From contig OMPY01000005.1 in NCBI GenBank assembly GCA_900313105.1, positions 1 through 46,326 of the forward strand: a DNA stretch of 46,326 bases, written 5' to 3'. Positions 24,252 to 33,306 of this stretch are shown here, one piece after another (the stretch's first letter is position 1; every line of letters begins with the position of its first letter). Under the pieces are notes generated by a model that was not told the origin of the DNA, did no database searches, and saw only the letters and a program-made list of their open reading frames with translations. The stretch comes from an uncultured Pseudomonadota bacterium (lineage in GTDB: Bacteria > Pseudomonadota > Alphaproteobacteria > Rs-D84). The position numbers and the translations under genes were made by a program.

Positions 24252-25265
24252 CTATAAACGAACGTATCCATTATCTTGTTTTTCAATCAAACCCTGCAAT
24301 TCCAAAATTACGAGTTCGCGTTTAATTTCCGAAATATTTTTTCCGACAATTTCTGCCAATACAGATTCTGACAGTGGAACGGTTCCGATTTTATCCAAAA
24401 TTTCATTTTCAGATTCGGATTTTTTCAGATTTTTTTCTTTTGTTCCATCATCGGCAAAGAAATCTGATACGCCTTGGCACAAAATCGCCGCGCCCGACCG
24501 AATCAGTGAATTTGGTCCTGCGGCGCGGGAATCGGCCGGATGTGACGGCACCGCATAAACCGTACGCCCATATTCGCGGGCAAATTCGGCGGTTTTCATA
24601 CTGCCCGATTTCAAATCTGCTTCGGATAATATAAGTTTTTCACCAATTCCGGCAATGATTCGATTTCGTTGCACAAAATTTGTTCCCTTTGGCACGAATC
24701 CGATTGGCATATCACTTACCACCGCACCGCGTTCCAAAATTTCGTAATAAAGTGATTCGTTTTCAAGCGGCCAAATATAATCCACCCCACCCGCCAGCAC
24801 AGCAATAGTATTCACATTCCCACGCGCGCGCAGTGCCCCAACATGCGCCGCCGAATCGGTTCCAATTGCCATGCCCGACACAACACATATATTATGCTGG
24901 GCGAATGCGGTCGCCATATTCGCCATAAATTCCATTCCGGCCGCCGTTGCATGACGCGTTCCAACCATCGCAACCGATTCGTAACGCATTGTTTCGATAT
25001 TTCCCCGCACGGTTAAAATCGGCGGATGATTTTTCACGCGCCGCAACGCGTTCGGATAATATTCATCCGTATCAAAGACAAACTTTATATCCATACGCGT
25101 CGCCGCGTCAATTTCGCGCATAACCGCATCACGCAATTCCACCGGCGGACACAGCGATTCAATCACCGCATCCACCGACCCGAATCGGCGCAGCAATTTT
25201 TCATACGCAACCGGTCCAATCCCCGGCGATCGCAGAATCAAAAGATGTTTAAACAAATCGTCCAT
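24252..25265 (-). CDS. dprA: DNA processing protein DprA
   Basis: DprA protects incoming single-stranded DNA during transformation and loads RecA onto it. The 337-residue protein has a helical N-terminal region with a GIGPVAYEKLLRRFG helix-hairpin-helix. The Rossmann-like core shows SVAMVGTRHATAAG, CVVSGMAIGTDSAAHVGAL, FVQRNRIIAGI, SGSMKTAEFA and GPNSLIRSGA. A C-terminal winged helix (about 280-337) carries KIGTVPLSESVLAEIVGKN. I choose the ATG at 25265, nine bases after a TATAGT box, over in-frame ATGs further upstream. Its position near plsY matches a common alphaproteobacterial order. Confidence 0.93.
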   Translation of the reverse strand: MDDLFKHLLILRSPGIGPVAYEKLLRRFGSVDAVIESLCPPVELRDAVMREIDAATRMDIKFVFDTDEYYPNALRRVKNHPPILTVRGNIETMRYESVAMVGTRHATAAGMEFMANMATAFAQHNICVVSGMAIGTDSAAHVGALRARGNVNTIAVLAGGVDYIWPLENESLYYEILERGAVVSDMPIGFVPKGTNFVQRNRIIAGIGEKLILSEADLKSGSMKTAEFAREYGRTVYAVPSHPADSRAAGPNSLIRSGAAILCQGVSDFFADDGTKEKNLKKSESENEILDKIGTVPLSESVLAEIVGKNISEIKRELVILELQGLIEKQDNGYVRL

Positions 25266-25274
25266 ATCGCACAT

Positions 25275-25300
25275 ACTATACATTTTGTCACAAATCACAA
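25275..25300 (-). promoter_or_regulatory. dprA promoter, leaderless type
   Basis: On the minus strand TTGTGA (25300-25295) and TATAGT (25280-25275) are 14 bp apart. The start codon at 25265 lies nine bases after the -10 box, so the leader is at most a few nucleotides. Confidence 0.5.
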
Positions 25301-25301
25301 G

Positions 25302-25323
25302 AAAAAACACCCGATTGGGTGTT
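25302..25323 (-). terminator. terminator of the 25350 gene
   Basis: AACACCC (25306-25312) pairs with GGGTGTT (25317-25323), loop GATT, followed on the minus strand by six T. It lies between the secreted protein and the dprA promoter. Confidence 0.85.
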
Positions 25324-25349
25324 TTACATATTTATATATACGAACAACA

Positions 25350-26204
25350 CTATATAGCCAACAAATCTTCATATGCTATTTCGTCACATTTACTATACGT
25401 ACTGCCCGTATCATCTTTGTATTTTTTGCACGCATCCCGAAATTTTATCAACTCTGTCCTAAACTCATCATAACGTTTCTTATCACTTTGTTTCAAAGAC
25501 GACAATTGGGTCTTTAACAATTGGGCCTTTTGTGATTCTGACAATTTTTCGTTCTTTTGCCCTTGGACCTTGCCACCAATAAGTTTATTTCCAAACAGTT
25601 CCATCGCCCCAACACCAACCGCGGCGCCACCAACCGCACCACCAACGGTCGCCCATGTCCGGCCCGATTTTTTCGCATCCAAAATACGTTGGCGCAACAT
25701 TTCTTCATCGACCCATGAACCACAGTTTATATTATACCCCCATTGGAAATATCGACTTGGGATATCGGACATATTCACGCGCCCATCCGCAGATTTCAAA
25801 TCAACCTTTACAAAGCAAACATTGTTTTCGGGATTTTCCAAATCTTCCTGCATTGTGGCATAACTGTTCGTGTTGCTGTATTTCGATGCCCAAACAAAGG
25901 TGTTCCCTATTCCGATATTATTATTCAAACACGCGGCACGTTCCGCATCACGATTATCCTTTTCCACATCTGCCGCCGGATAAGACGGTTTTACATCGTC
26001 ATCTTTAATACTCGGCGAACGTGGTTCCGTACTAATCGACACATCCGGCATAGTAATTTGATTTTTCGATGCAACAATCGCCCGGCCCTGCGCGGGCGCA
26101 AGACGACTTGCAACCATGCTGGTTGCGCCGACGCGCGGGTCACGCAAATCCGCCATTGCCATACATGGCACGACCAAAAGCGACACGAATAACAAAGTTT
26201 TCAT
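25350..26204 (-). CDS. secreted glycine-zipper protein of unknown function
   Basis: The start at 26204 follows GGGAGA and gives 284 residues with signal peptide MKTLLFVSLLVVPCMAMA. The mature N-terminus is Arg/Ala/Pro-rich. The centre has three Cys (AACLNNN, NVCFVKVDL, NINCGSWVDEEMLRQRI). At about 180-205 there is a glycine-zipper hydrophobic segment, TWATVGGAVGGAAVGVGAMELFG. A long charged helix follows, with two Cys near the end (DACKKY and SKCDE). The layout of signal peptide, Cys-containing domain, glycine-zipper segment and helical tail parallels the OmpA-like protein at 21616-22605. I know no family. An envelope location is likely. Confidence 0.65.
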   Translation of the reverse strand: MKTLLFVSLLVVPCMAMADLRDPRVGATSMVASRLAPAQGRAIVASKNQITMPDVSISTEPRSPSIKDDDVKPSYPAADVEKDNRDAERAACLNNNIGIGNTFVWASKYSNTNSYATMQEDLENPENNVCFVKVDLKSADGRVNMSDIPSRYFQWGYNINCGSWVDEEMLRQRILDAKKSGRTWATVGGAVGGAAVGVGAMELFGNKLIGGKVQGQKNEKLSESQKAQLLKTQLSSLKQSDKKRYDEFRTELIKFRDACKKYKDDTGSTYSKCDEIAYEDLLAI

Positions 26205-26273
26205 TTGCAAAATCTCCCTCTTAACATGTGCCATTATACCACAAATTTGGTCAAAAATAAAGCGCAAATAGTT

Positions 26274-26861
26274 TTATTTCTTCCATTTCCATGTAATTTT
26301 TGATTCGGTGCCACCAACCAGGCGCCCAATGTTTTCCAAATGCCGATACAGGCAAAGCGCCGCCATCGCCAAAAACGCAAACCCAACGCCCGCCGAAATC
26401 GCGAACCCCAACACTGGTGCAAGGCAAAATACTATGATTGCCCCCAGTGACGAATACCCAAACCCCAACGCCACAATCAACCATTCAATTCCGCAAATAA
26501 TAAACATCAACGGATTGACGGCCAAAAAAATCCCAAACAGGCACGACACGCCCTTGCCCCCATGAAAACGCAACCAAACCGGGAAACAATGTCCAACCAT
26601 CGCCGCAAAACCGCACCACGCGCCAAATGTTGCACCACCAATCCAATTTCCAATCAAAACCGCCAAAAACGCCTTGGCCATATCCAACACCCACACACTG
26701 ATGGCAAGTCGCAATCCCCCCGCCCGCAGCGCGTTTGTCGCACCGGTATTACCACTGCCAACACGGCGCAAATCGCCGTAACCGAACAACCGCGCCAACA
26801 ACAAACCACACGGCACAGATCCCAACACATAGGCCACCAAAACGCCAACAACATATAACAT
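26274..26861 (-). CDS. plsY: glycerol-3-phosphate acyltransferase PlsY
   Basis: PlsY uses acyl-phosphate to acylate glycerol 3-phosphate, the first step of phospholipid synthesis. The 195-residue integral membrane protein starts with YVLGSVPCGLLLARLFG. It carries the conserved loops in order: GSGNTGATNALR (usual form GSGNPGATN), GHCFPVWLRFHGGKGVSC (usual form GKGVAT), and a third loop further on. About five hydrophobic helices are visible. AAGGA precedes the ATG. The partner plsX is not in view. It is divergent from rpsT. Confidence 0.93.
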   Translation of the reverse strand: MLYVVGVLVAYVLGSVPCGLLLARLFGYGDLRRVGSGNTGATNALRAGGLRLAISVWVLDMAKAFLAVLIGNWIGGATFGAWCGFAAMVGHCFPVWLRFHGGKGVSCLFGIFLAVNPLMFIICGIEWLIVALGFGYSSLGAIIVFCLAPVLGFAISAGVGFAFLAMAALCLYRHLENIGRLVGGTESKITWKWKK

Positions 26862-26937
26862 TGTTATTTTTCCTTGATTTTATCTTTGTTTACTATAAAA
26901 TATACCAGAAAACCAAAATAAATAAAAGGAAAATAAA

Positions 26938-27198
26938 GTGGCAAACCACAAATCATCTAAAAAAAGAGTATTGGTAACTGCAAAGAAAAACGCGGTAAAT
27001 ACCGCCCGGCGCAGTGCCGTTAAAACCGAAACCAAAAAGGCCATTCGTGCCATCGCATCTGGGGACAAGGCCGCCGCGGTCACCGCGGTGCGCAGTGCCG
27101 AAAGCAAAATGATGAAGGCCGCCGGCAAAACAATGCCCAAAAAACGCGCATCGCGCAAGGTTTCGCGTTTAACACGCGCCGCCGCAAAGTTATCATAA
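26938..27198 (+). CDS. rpsT: 30S ribosomal protein S20
   Basis: S20 is a small helical protein that binds 16S rRNA early in 30S assembly. The 86-residue sequence ANHKSSKKRVLVTAKKNAVN and its Ala/Lys-rich helices (KMMKAAGKTMPKKRASRKVSRLTRAAAK) are diagnostic. The start codon is GTG, preceded by AAAGGAAAATAAA. In many alphaproteobacteria rpsT lies next to dnaA. Here they are about 3 kb apart with dprA and plsY between. Confidence 0.96.
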   Translation: MANHKSSKKRVLVTAKKNAVNTARRSAVKTETKKAIRAIASGDKAAAVTAVRSAESKMMKAAGKTMPKKRASRKVSRLTRAAAKLS

Positions 27199-27295
27199 TC
27201 CCCTTCACCGTGTGAAGGGGTGGATGGCGAAGCCAGACTGGGTAGTTTCAGGCGTGCATTCCTGCACGCCGTTTATTCGTGACGGAAATTCTCAA
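27199..27295 (+). terminator. palindromic repeat and probable rpsT terminator
   Basis: The region holds CCCCTTCACCGTGTGAAGGGG (27202-27222), related to the hairpin at 8798-8817, then the word GGATGGCGAAGCCAGACTGGG. Next is GGCGTGCA (27251-27258) pairing with TGCACGCC (27263-27270), followed by GTTTATT. The last could terminate rpsT, although its T run is short. Confidence 0.5.
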
Positions 27296-28459
27296 CTATT
27301 TACGAATATAATCAATTAATGCAATCGGATTCACAATAACACACTTTGCTTTTTCACTATAATATCCAGTTTCCAAACCAACTTTGAAAAATTCTTCTGG
27401 CGTAATATCTGGTTTAACCTGTTTTACCAAAACATATACGCCCGCTTCAAAAGGTTTCATCCAAGACCAACCGCCATTTGCATAATGCACATAATCATTA
27501 ATGCCATTTGGCGCAGCCGTTGTCCTGTGATCCATGGGGAAACATAGTGTATTTTTTTGAATTTCTTCAGGTATATTTCTACCCGTTTGCCAATTTGTTT
27601 GGCGATAAGATTCAAAACTATCTGGATTTGATGACACAAGTCTATAAACACCATTATCACGAAGTCCGTATTCTTGCTCCAATCTTGTTGTTGACACGAA
27701 GATTCCCGCCTGTTTTGCTTTTTCTAAAGATTTGTTCCATATTTCTGGATCGCGTGACCACGAAGGTGAAGCAGATACAGATACTGCAACAATCTTTTCG
27801 TTATCTGGTAATGTCTTATTTATCTCTATAATTTTATCCAAAGCAGCAACATAATATTTTGATGTTCGACTTTTTGTTTCATCGTTTTCAAATTTGCCGT
27901 CTATTAAATCCGCGGCAAAATAATATAGTTTTGCTTTTGGTGCAACACCAACAGTTTTGCCAACTGCTATTGACGATACTGCGGCACCATGCATTTCGCC
28001 TTCAGTATTCTGGTGGTTATCAGATAAAAATTCTTGATAATACACAAGGTTATCATTATATTCCACGTGCGGCGATAATTTTGTATCTATAATCGCCATA
28101 GAAACCCCGGTTCCATCAATTCCTTGTTCGTGTAATTTTCGTATATTTAACCCAGGATTCTTATGTTTTTCCATAATGACACTTGCATCGAAAGTCGCCG
28201 GTAATTTTGAAATGTCTTTCGGGAAAATAGTTCCATTATCAAAAGATATTTGTTCGGCGGTATATTTTGATAAATCTTTATTTGCACAATTGACCGAACG
28301 AATATCTAAATCTTGTGTCTCTTCTGAAAGAGCCAATTCTTTGTTTCGCATAAAAGAATAATTTGCATAAGGTGCCAACTTTGAAATCGCCGCGCCATTA
28401 TCCGCCAAAGCCGTCGAACACCCAACAAAAAGCAACGATAACAAATTTATCTTTTTCAT
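27296..28459 (-). CDS. secreted subtilisin-like serine peptidase (S8 family)
   Basis: The 387-residue protein has an N-terminal export signal (MKKINLLSLLFVGCSTALA), cleaved after Ala19 or possibly lipidated at Cys14. A propeptide-like stretch of about 90 residues follows. The subtilase triad is visible: Asp125 in GVSMAIIDTKL, His157 in EGEMHGAAVSSIAVG, and Ser332 in GGWSWMKPFEAGVYVL, where the usual GTSMATPHVAG is replaced by a GxSWxxPxxAGVY form. It should therefore be active and act in the periplasm or outside. AAGGAGAG precedes the ATG. It is a single gene between rpsT and the pilus secretin, and processing of surface proteins is a possible role. Confidence 0.85.
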   Translation of the reverse strand: MKKINLLSLLFVGCSTALADNGAAISKLAPYANYSFMRNKELALSEETQDLDIRSVNCANKDLSKYTAEQISFDNGTIFPKDISKLPATFDASVIMEKHKNPGLNIRKLHEQGIDGTGVSMAIIDTKLSPHVEYNDNLVYYQEFLSDNHQNTEGEMHGAAVSSIAVGKTVGVAPKAKLYYFAADLIDGKFENDETKSRTSKYYVAALDKIIEINKTLPDNEKIVAVSVSASPSWSRDPEIWNKSLEKAKQAGIFVSTTRLEQEYGLRDNGVYRLVSSNPDSFESYRQTNWQTGRNIPEEIQKNTLCFPMDHRTTAAPNGINDYVHYANGGWSWMKPFEAGVYVLVKQVKPDITPEEFFKVGLETGYYSEKAKCVIVNPIALIDYIRK

Positions 28460-28482
28460 TTTCTCTCCTTTTCATATATGGG

Positions 28483-28512
28483 AAAGACCGTCGTTTGACG
28501 GTCTTTTTATTT
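28483..28512. terminator. hairpin after the secretin gene
   Basis: A perfect 10-bp stem, AAAGACCGTC (28483-28492) with GACGGTCTTT (28497-28506), carries its long T run on the plus strand. On the minus strand, where the secretin gene ends, only TTTCCC follows. It probably still serves the secretin operon and separates it from the subtilase gene. Confidence 0.6.
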
Positions 28513-30138
28513 TTAATTCAATGGGGCGCCCCAATGTTGCTGTATCGTGCGTTCCGCATCCATCGGGCTAACCAACACTTGCGGTGTCAAAATCACGACC
28601 AACACATCACGGGTTGATGCCGTTTCACGCGACCCAGACAACAACATAAAGTCCGGATCCCCAAGTCCATAGCGCATATCATTATTCGCCTGTTTTTCAA
28701 AGCCCGACACAACCAACATTTGCCCAGATTCCATGATAACTTCCTGCATGAAACTACGTTCTTCAACCTCTGGCAATTGCAGGGTCACTTCGCCAATTGT
28801 TTGACTTGACATCTTTAACAATTCGCGAACCGACATACGGAACAACAACAATATCTTTCCATTTTCCAAAATGTTCGGCAATAACTGCATCGAAAAACCT
28901 GTTTCCAAACTGTCTTGGTCCACGGTACTTGACTCGACGGTTGTAAAGTTCCGCGATTCGAACCGTTTAATATACCCGGTACTCTTGGTATTATTGACCG
29001 GCGCAACACGGTTATTACGCGTTGTCACACCAACATTGGTCACCAATGAAACCTTGCCCTGCTTTGCTAATGCCTGAACCAATGCCGTACTGCCCGCGAT
29101 ACCGGCAAGTGAACCATTATTTATTTGGTCATTGGTATACGCGCCCGGAACCGTTGCACCATTTTCCAAATGCGTCGCCCCGGTCAGGCCCGACAATTCA
29201 TTCGACAAAACCGCGATATTTATGGCACTGGCCTCTGGGGACGAGAAATTATTCTTTGGATTTGCAACAATGTTAAGCCCCGTCGCCGCATTTATCGCCG
29301 CCGCCAAATTCAAACCAAAACCCGAATCGTTTGCAATTGAAACCTGTAAAACCTTGACATCAATCGTCACCAATTGTGACAACCGTTTATTTTGCCGTGC
29401 GATATAATCACCAACACGCGCCAACACCGACGGTGGTGCGGTCACGGTTATTGTTCCCAAACTGCGCGACACGGTAAAGTTCGCATTTTCCGCCTTGCCA
29501 ATAATCGATGAAATGGTGCTTTCAACTTCGTCCCATTCTTTCAGTGTTGTTTCCAAATAAACCTGATTTCCATCATCCGTTTGTACCGACGATTGATACG
29601 ACACATCCGTTCCCAATGCGTACAATGTAAACGTCCGTGTTTCCGTTTCATAGAACACAATCGCCGTCTTATCATAATACCAGAGCAAGTCTAAATCGGT
29701 CGCAACCTGGGACAATAACCCAGACAACTTTCCGGTGTACGCAACATTCATCGTACGTTTTAATTTATCAGATGCAATCTGGCTATCAATCTTTACCGGA
29801 ATACGCGTAATAGAATTGATATTATTCGCCAACACTTGCAACGTCACAGGTTCGTTCAACAAAATTGTGACGCCGGTATCGGTTTCAAATTGTTTCGGCA
29901 AATCATTTTTATGTTCCAACAGCATCGATTTCCCACCAAGCCACACACCTTCGGACATTGAAACCGTGTCACCACTGGCAACCTTGGCACGCGGATTTTT
30001 TGCCATTTCAAAGGCATCATATACATTAACAAAATCTTTATCAACGGTGGCGGCAACCTTGGCCGAATTACGTGTCGCACAACCCGCGACCGCGACAAAA
30101 ATCAAAAGTGCAACAAAAAATTTAAACGCCTTGAACAT
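28513..30138 (-). CDS. pilN: type IVb pilus secretin (PilN-like lipoprotein)
   Basis: Secretins form the outer-membrane channel through which pili or substrates pass. The 541-residue protein is a lipoprotein (MFKAFKFFVALLIFVAVAGC, lipobox VAGC, Cys20). The N-terminal part (about 85-250) has two short secretin-N-type domains (VTILLNEPVTLQVLANNINSITRIPVKI; TLGTITVTAPPSVLARVGDYI). The C-terminal secretin core (about 330-535) includes FSMQLLPNILENGKILLLFRMSV and ends with a VLVVILTPQVL strand. This lipidated, PilN-like layout is typical of type IVb (bundle-forming, plasmid R64) systems. It lies directly after a TcpQ-like gene, a known partner. GGGAGA precedes the ATG. The gene symbol is by analogy. 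Confidence 0.82.
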   Translation of the reverse strand: MFKAFKFFVALLIFVAVAGCATRNSAKVAATVDKDFVNVYDAFEMAKNPRAKVASGDTVSMSEGVWLGGKSMLLEHKNDLPKQFETDTGVTILLNEPVTLQVLANNINSITRIPVKIDSQIASDKLKRTMNVAYTGKLSGLLSQVATDLDLLWYYDKTAIVFYETETRTFTLYALGTDVSYQSSVQTDDGNQVYLETTLKEWDEVESTISSIIGKAENANFTVSRSLGTITVTAPPSVLARVGDYIARQNKRLSQLVTIDVKVLQVSIANDSGFGLNLAAAINAATGLNIVANPKNNFSSPEASAINIAVLSNELSGLTGATHLENGATVPGAYTNDQINNGSLAGIAGSTALVQALAKQGKVSLVTNVGVTTRNNRVAPVNNTKSTGYIKRFESRNFTTVESSTVDQDSLETGFSMQLLPNILENGKILLLFRMSVRELLKMSSQTIGEVTLQLPEVEERSFMQEVIMESGQMLVVSGFEKQANNDMRYGLGDPDFMLLSGSRETASTRDVLVVILTPQVLVSPMDAERTIQQHWGAPLN

Positions 30139-30162
30139 GTGTATCTCCCTGCATTTTTATAT

Positions 30163-31233
30163 TTAATCTTCGGTTGTTGATATTACCAAAACACGATTTC
30201 CCTTGTAAAACTTGGCATACGGCACCGGCATCGCACGCCCGAAATTACGCACCACCGCGGACGCGACATCAACGAAGCGGCCTTTGAACACGGCACTGGC
30301 CTCTATCGGATATTCACGTGATGTTGTCCAAACCAAATCCCAACCTTCCTTGTCACACCAAGATTGCAAAACTTCGCGCAATGTTTGACCACTTGCCACA
30401 ACCCAAGAACGAACCTGGTCTTGCAAGCTAACCGGTGGTTCCACATCCGCCGACAAATCAACCACCATTTCCGAACCTTCGGCAACAAGAACCGTATCTT
30501 GACCCGGGGTTATATTGTTCACAACACTAACCACACCATTACTGTCAACTGTTATAACACCACCGCCGGTGACAATATCACCGTTCGCCGTTCTTTCAAC
30601 CAAACCATTACGTGCCAAATACGCATCGTACCCATCGGCATAGCGAACACATTTTTTGCGTCCACTGCGCGACACCGCCAAAACATTTCCACCATCATCT
30701 TCCAACACTTCGCGTTGCAACAACGGCATTTCCGCACCATTTACACATTCAGTGTCAAACCCGGTCGGTATCGGCATTCCGTGCAACATATTTGCGCCAC
30801 CGGACCACCCCGAACCATCACGCGCACCCATATTAAAATTATTTTCCACAACCAAATCATCCCCAACCTTGGAAACAATTTTTATATTATCAGATTGCTT
30901 CTTTTTGGAACAAACACCTTCGGCACAGGAAACGGTGGTATCCGCCTCGGACCCGATGGGCCACGCCGGAATTGCAACCGGTTGCACCGGTACGGGTTGC
31001 GGTTGATATTCAACCTGTTGGTATTCGTATGCCTGTTCCTGATAGGGCTGTTGTTCATAATAAACCTCCCTATACTGTACCGGCTGTTGATATTGTTCTG
31101 TATAATTTTCCCTATCGTCACGGTCTTCTTTATAAAACACCTCTGACGTTACAACTTGTTCCAACGCATTCGCCGCAAAGCAATAGCCAGCGGCGGTTGC
31201 AAGCATAGCAGCAATTAAAATTTTGCGAAACAT
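30163..31233 (-). CDS. TcpQ-like pilus assembly protein
   Basis: The 356-residue protein has a signal peptide (MFRKILIAAMLATAAGYCFA). A low-complexity Gln/Tyr/Pro-rich segment follows (about 42-92, ending PVPVQPVAIPAWPIG). The C-terminal domain (about 273-354) matches the TcpQ / PilL-type pattern: SWVVASGQTLREVLQSWCDKEGWDLVW, then a domain ending NRVLVI. TcpQ-type proteins help secretin assembly and stability in type IVb pili. It ends 24 bases before the secretin start, so both form one operon. AAGGAAAGGAAGG precedes the ATG. The Q/Y-rich part may be flexible and span the periplasm. Confidence 0.7.
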   Translation of the reverse strand: MFRKILIAAMLATAAGYCFAANALEQVVTSEVFYKEDRDDRENYTEQYQQPVQYREVYYEQQPYQEQAYEYQQVEYQPQPVPVQPVAIPAWPIGSEADTTVSCAEGVCSKKKQSDNIKIVSKVGDDLVVENNFNMGARDGSGWSGGANMLHGMPIPTGFDTECVNGAEMPLLQREVLEDDGGNVLAVSRSGRKKCVRYADGYDAYLARNGLVERTANGDIVTGGGVITVDSNGVVSVVNNITPGQDTVLVAEGSEMVVDLSADVEPPVSLQDQVRSWVVASGQTLREVLQSWCDKEGWDLVWTTSREYPIEASAVFKGRFVDVASAVVRNFGRAMPVPYAKFYKGNRVLVISTTED

Positions 31234-31408
31234 AAACCTTCCTTTCCTTGCATTTTTCCTTTCTTCTATTACGCATTATAACAATTTGACCGAATCTGTG
31301 CAAGACCTAAAAATGCATTTGCCAAAGGTTTTTAAAATTATTTTACATAAACCCGCGCGAATCGGAAAAAGTGTGTTATACTTTATTTATCGAAACAAAG
31401 GAAAAGAA

Positions 31409-31960
31409 ATGGATTTTACAATAATATCAATATGTTTTGGAATTTTGGGCTTTGTATGTGTAATCACAATGATAATGGTTATCATCGCGAACCGACATAT
31501 AGAGGCACTTGAAAAAAACAATTCTTATATCCAAGACATGATCATCAAAATGCAAAATACATTAAAGAATAAATCTGCAACAAACGCGGTGGCGGAACAC
31601 GCCGAAATGATATACCAAGATTTATTACAAAACCTTATTCCAATTTTGGCGGCACTGGATATAATGCCACGCAACACATCGGAACACCCATTGTGGCGAA
31701 CACTGGGCGGGCTGTTGGACGAATATGCAAAAAATCCATTTGTAATGGAAAAATTGCGGCGCGCAATAAAACTTGATTCAAATGTAAAGCGTAATGTGTC
31801 AAACTATATGTCGCGCGCCGAAAATTTATTGGAAAATCTTAACGCAACCGAACCCGACGGAATTTTGGCAACAACTTTCCTGAACGGATTGCTTGGGCAA
31901 TCACTAACCTTTTTCACCCAAGGCTATCAACTTGCAACCGCGGACACCGACATTAAATGA
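31409..31960 (+). CDS. small membrane-anchored protein of unknown function
   Basis: I choose the ATG at 31409, preceded by AAAGGAAAAG, giving 183 residues. An N-terminal hydrophobic helix (about 4-26, FTIISICFGILGFVCVITMIMVI) is followed by a soluble, mainly helical domain. That domain has no recognised motif. Its stop overlaps the sufB start (ATGA at 31957-31960), so translation is coupled and the two are in one operon. It is not a known Suf component. It could be an anchor or unrelated. TATACT lies upstream as a possible -10 box. Confidence 0.65.
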   Translation: MDFTIISICFGILGFVCVITMIMVIIANRHIEALEKNNSYIQDMIIKMQNTLKNKSATNAVAEHAEMIYQDLLQNLIPILAALDIMPRNTSEHPLWRTLGGLLDEYAKNPFVMEKLRRAIKLDSNVKRNVSNYMSRAENLLENLNATEPDGILATTFLNGLLGQSLTFFTQGYQLATADTDIK

Positions 31961-33306
31961 CGAAACTTTCACCCGAACTTGTTCGTGAAATCTCACATCG
32001 CCGCGCCGAACCGGCATGGCTTACCGAATGGCGATTGGCGGCATTTGATGCATGGCAAAAAATGACCGAACCCCACTGGGGTGAAATTGATTATGCGCCA
32101 ATCGATTACGATACATTAAATTATTATAATACCCCAACACCAATCGATAACCGCGACCTTAAAAACACATACGATAAAATGGGTTTGCCGGAATCTGAAC
32201 AACGCGCATTGCTTGGTATGGCAACCGACACCGTTATCGACAGTGAATCCGTCCACACATCATATACGGCGGAACTCGGCTCACGCGGAATAATCTTTCT
32301 ACCTTTTTCACGTGCGGTTTTGGAATACCCCGATTTAGTTCAAAAATACCTTGGGACGGTCGTTCCGCCAACCGACAATTTTTTTGCGGCACTAAATTCC
32401 GCCGTTTTTTCAGACGGCACATTTGTATATGTTCCACCGCACACCGAATGCCCAATTGACTTGGCAAGTTATTTTAGAATCGAAACTGCAAAAATCGGTC
32501 AATTTGAACGCACGCTTATCATCGCGGATACGGGCGCAAAACTTAGTTATATGGAAGGCTGCAGTGCCCCGCGCCGTCCAAACCACCAATTGCACAGTGG
32601 CGTTGTTGAAATAATTGTGGGCGACGATGCATATGTCAAATACGCAACCGTCCAAAACTGGCATGCGGGCGATGCGCCAAAACCCGGCGCATATAACAAT
32701 ACCGGAATTTTGAATTTTGTGACCAAGCGTGGCAAATGTTATAACAACGCACGCCTTGATTGGACACAGTTCGAGGTTGGTTCCGCCATGACATGGAAAT
32801 ATCCATCAACGATTTTATATGGGGACGGCGCGGCAAGTGATTTTTATTCACTAACCATAACACGCGGTGGCCAACAAAGTGACACCGGAACAAAAATGTT
32901 ACACATTGGCAACAACACGACATCTAATATATTGTCATACGGTGTTGCACTTGATTGGTCGCGCCAAACATTCCGCAGTTTGGTAAAATTTTCGGGACAC
33001 GGCGGAAAAAATGTATCAAAGTGTGACACACGAATTGTCGGCGACATGGCAACAACAAACGCACTGCCGGATATAGTTTATGAAAACACCGACAACATTC
33101 AAACGCACGAGGCATCAACCGGTTCAATTGATGCCGCGCAGTTAAATTATTTGAATATGGCGGGAATCGATACCGACACGGCAACGGCACTTATTATCGG
33201 CGCAACCGCGACACCGATACTTTCACGATTACCAATGGAATTTTTGGTTGAATCGCGACAACTTATTCAAATGGCACTTTCCAAAACCGATGGGGGAATA
33301 AAATGA
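31957..33306 (+). CDS. sufB: Fe-S cluster assembly scaffold SufB
   Basis: SufB, with SufC and usually SufD, builds Fe-S clusters. The 449-residue protein has the N-terminal region TEPHWGEIDYAPIDYDTLNYYN and the beta-helix core. It has the conserved C-terminal block SKCDTRIVGD, THEASTGSIDAAQLNYLNMAGI, with the Cys and His proposed to bind the cluster. It overlaps the genes on both sides by ATGA, upstream at 31957 and downstream at 33303, so all three are co-translated. No sufD, sufS, sufE or sufU gene is in view, unlike the usual suf operon. Assignment to SufB rather than SufD rests on length and the N-terminal wording. Confidence 0.93.
   Translation: MTKLSPELVREISHRRAEPAWLTEWRLAAFDAWQKMTEPHWGEIDYAPIDYDTLNYYNTPTPIDNRDLKNTYDKMGLPESEQRALLGMATDTVIDSESVHTSYTAELGSRGIIFLPFSRAVLEYPDLVQKYLGTVVPPTDNFFAALNSAVFSDGTFVYVPPHTECPIDLASYFRIETAKIGQFERTLIIADTGAKLSYMEGCSAPRRPNHQLHSGVVEIIVGDDAYVKYATVQNWHAGDAPKPGAYNNTGILNFVTKRGKCYNNARLDWTQFEVGSAMTWKYPSTILYGDGAASDFYSLTITRGGQQSDTGTKMLHIGNNTTSNILSYGVALDWSRQTFRSLVKFSGHGGKNVSKCDTRIVGDMATTNALPDIVYENTDNIQTHEASTGSIDAAQLNYLNMAGIDTDTATALIIGATATPILSRLPMEFLVESRQLIQMALSKTDGGIK

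Noticed and set aside
30364-31146. Long plus-strand frame opposite the TcpQ-like gene
   Set aside because: It is the antisense of a well-supported gene with signal peptide, ribosome binding site and operon partner. The antisense product is Asn/Ile/Thr low-complexity.
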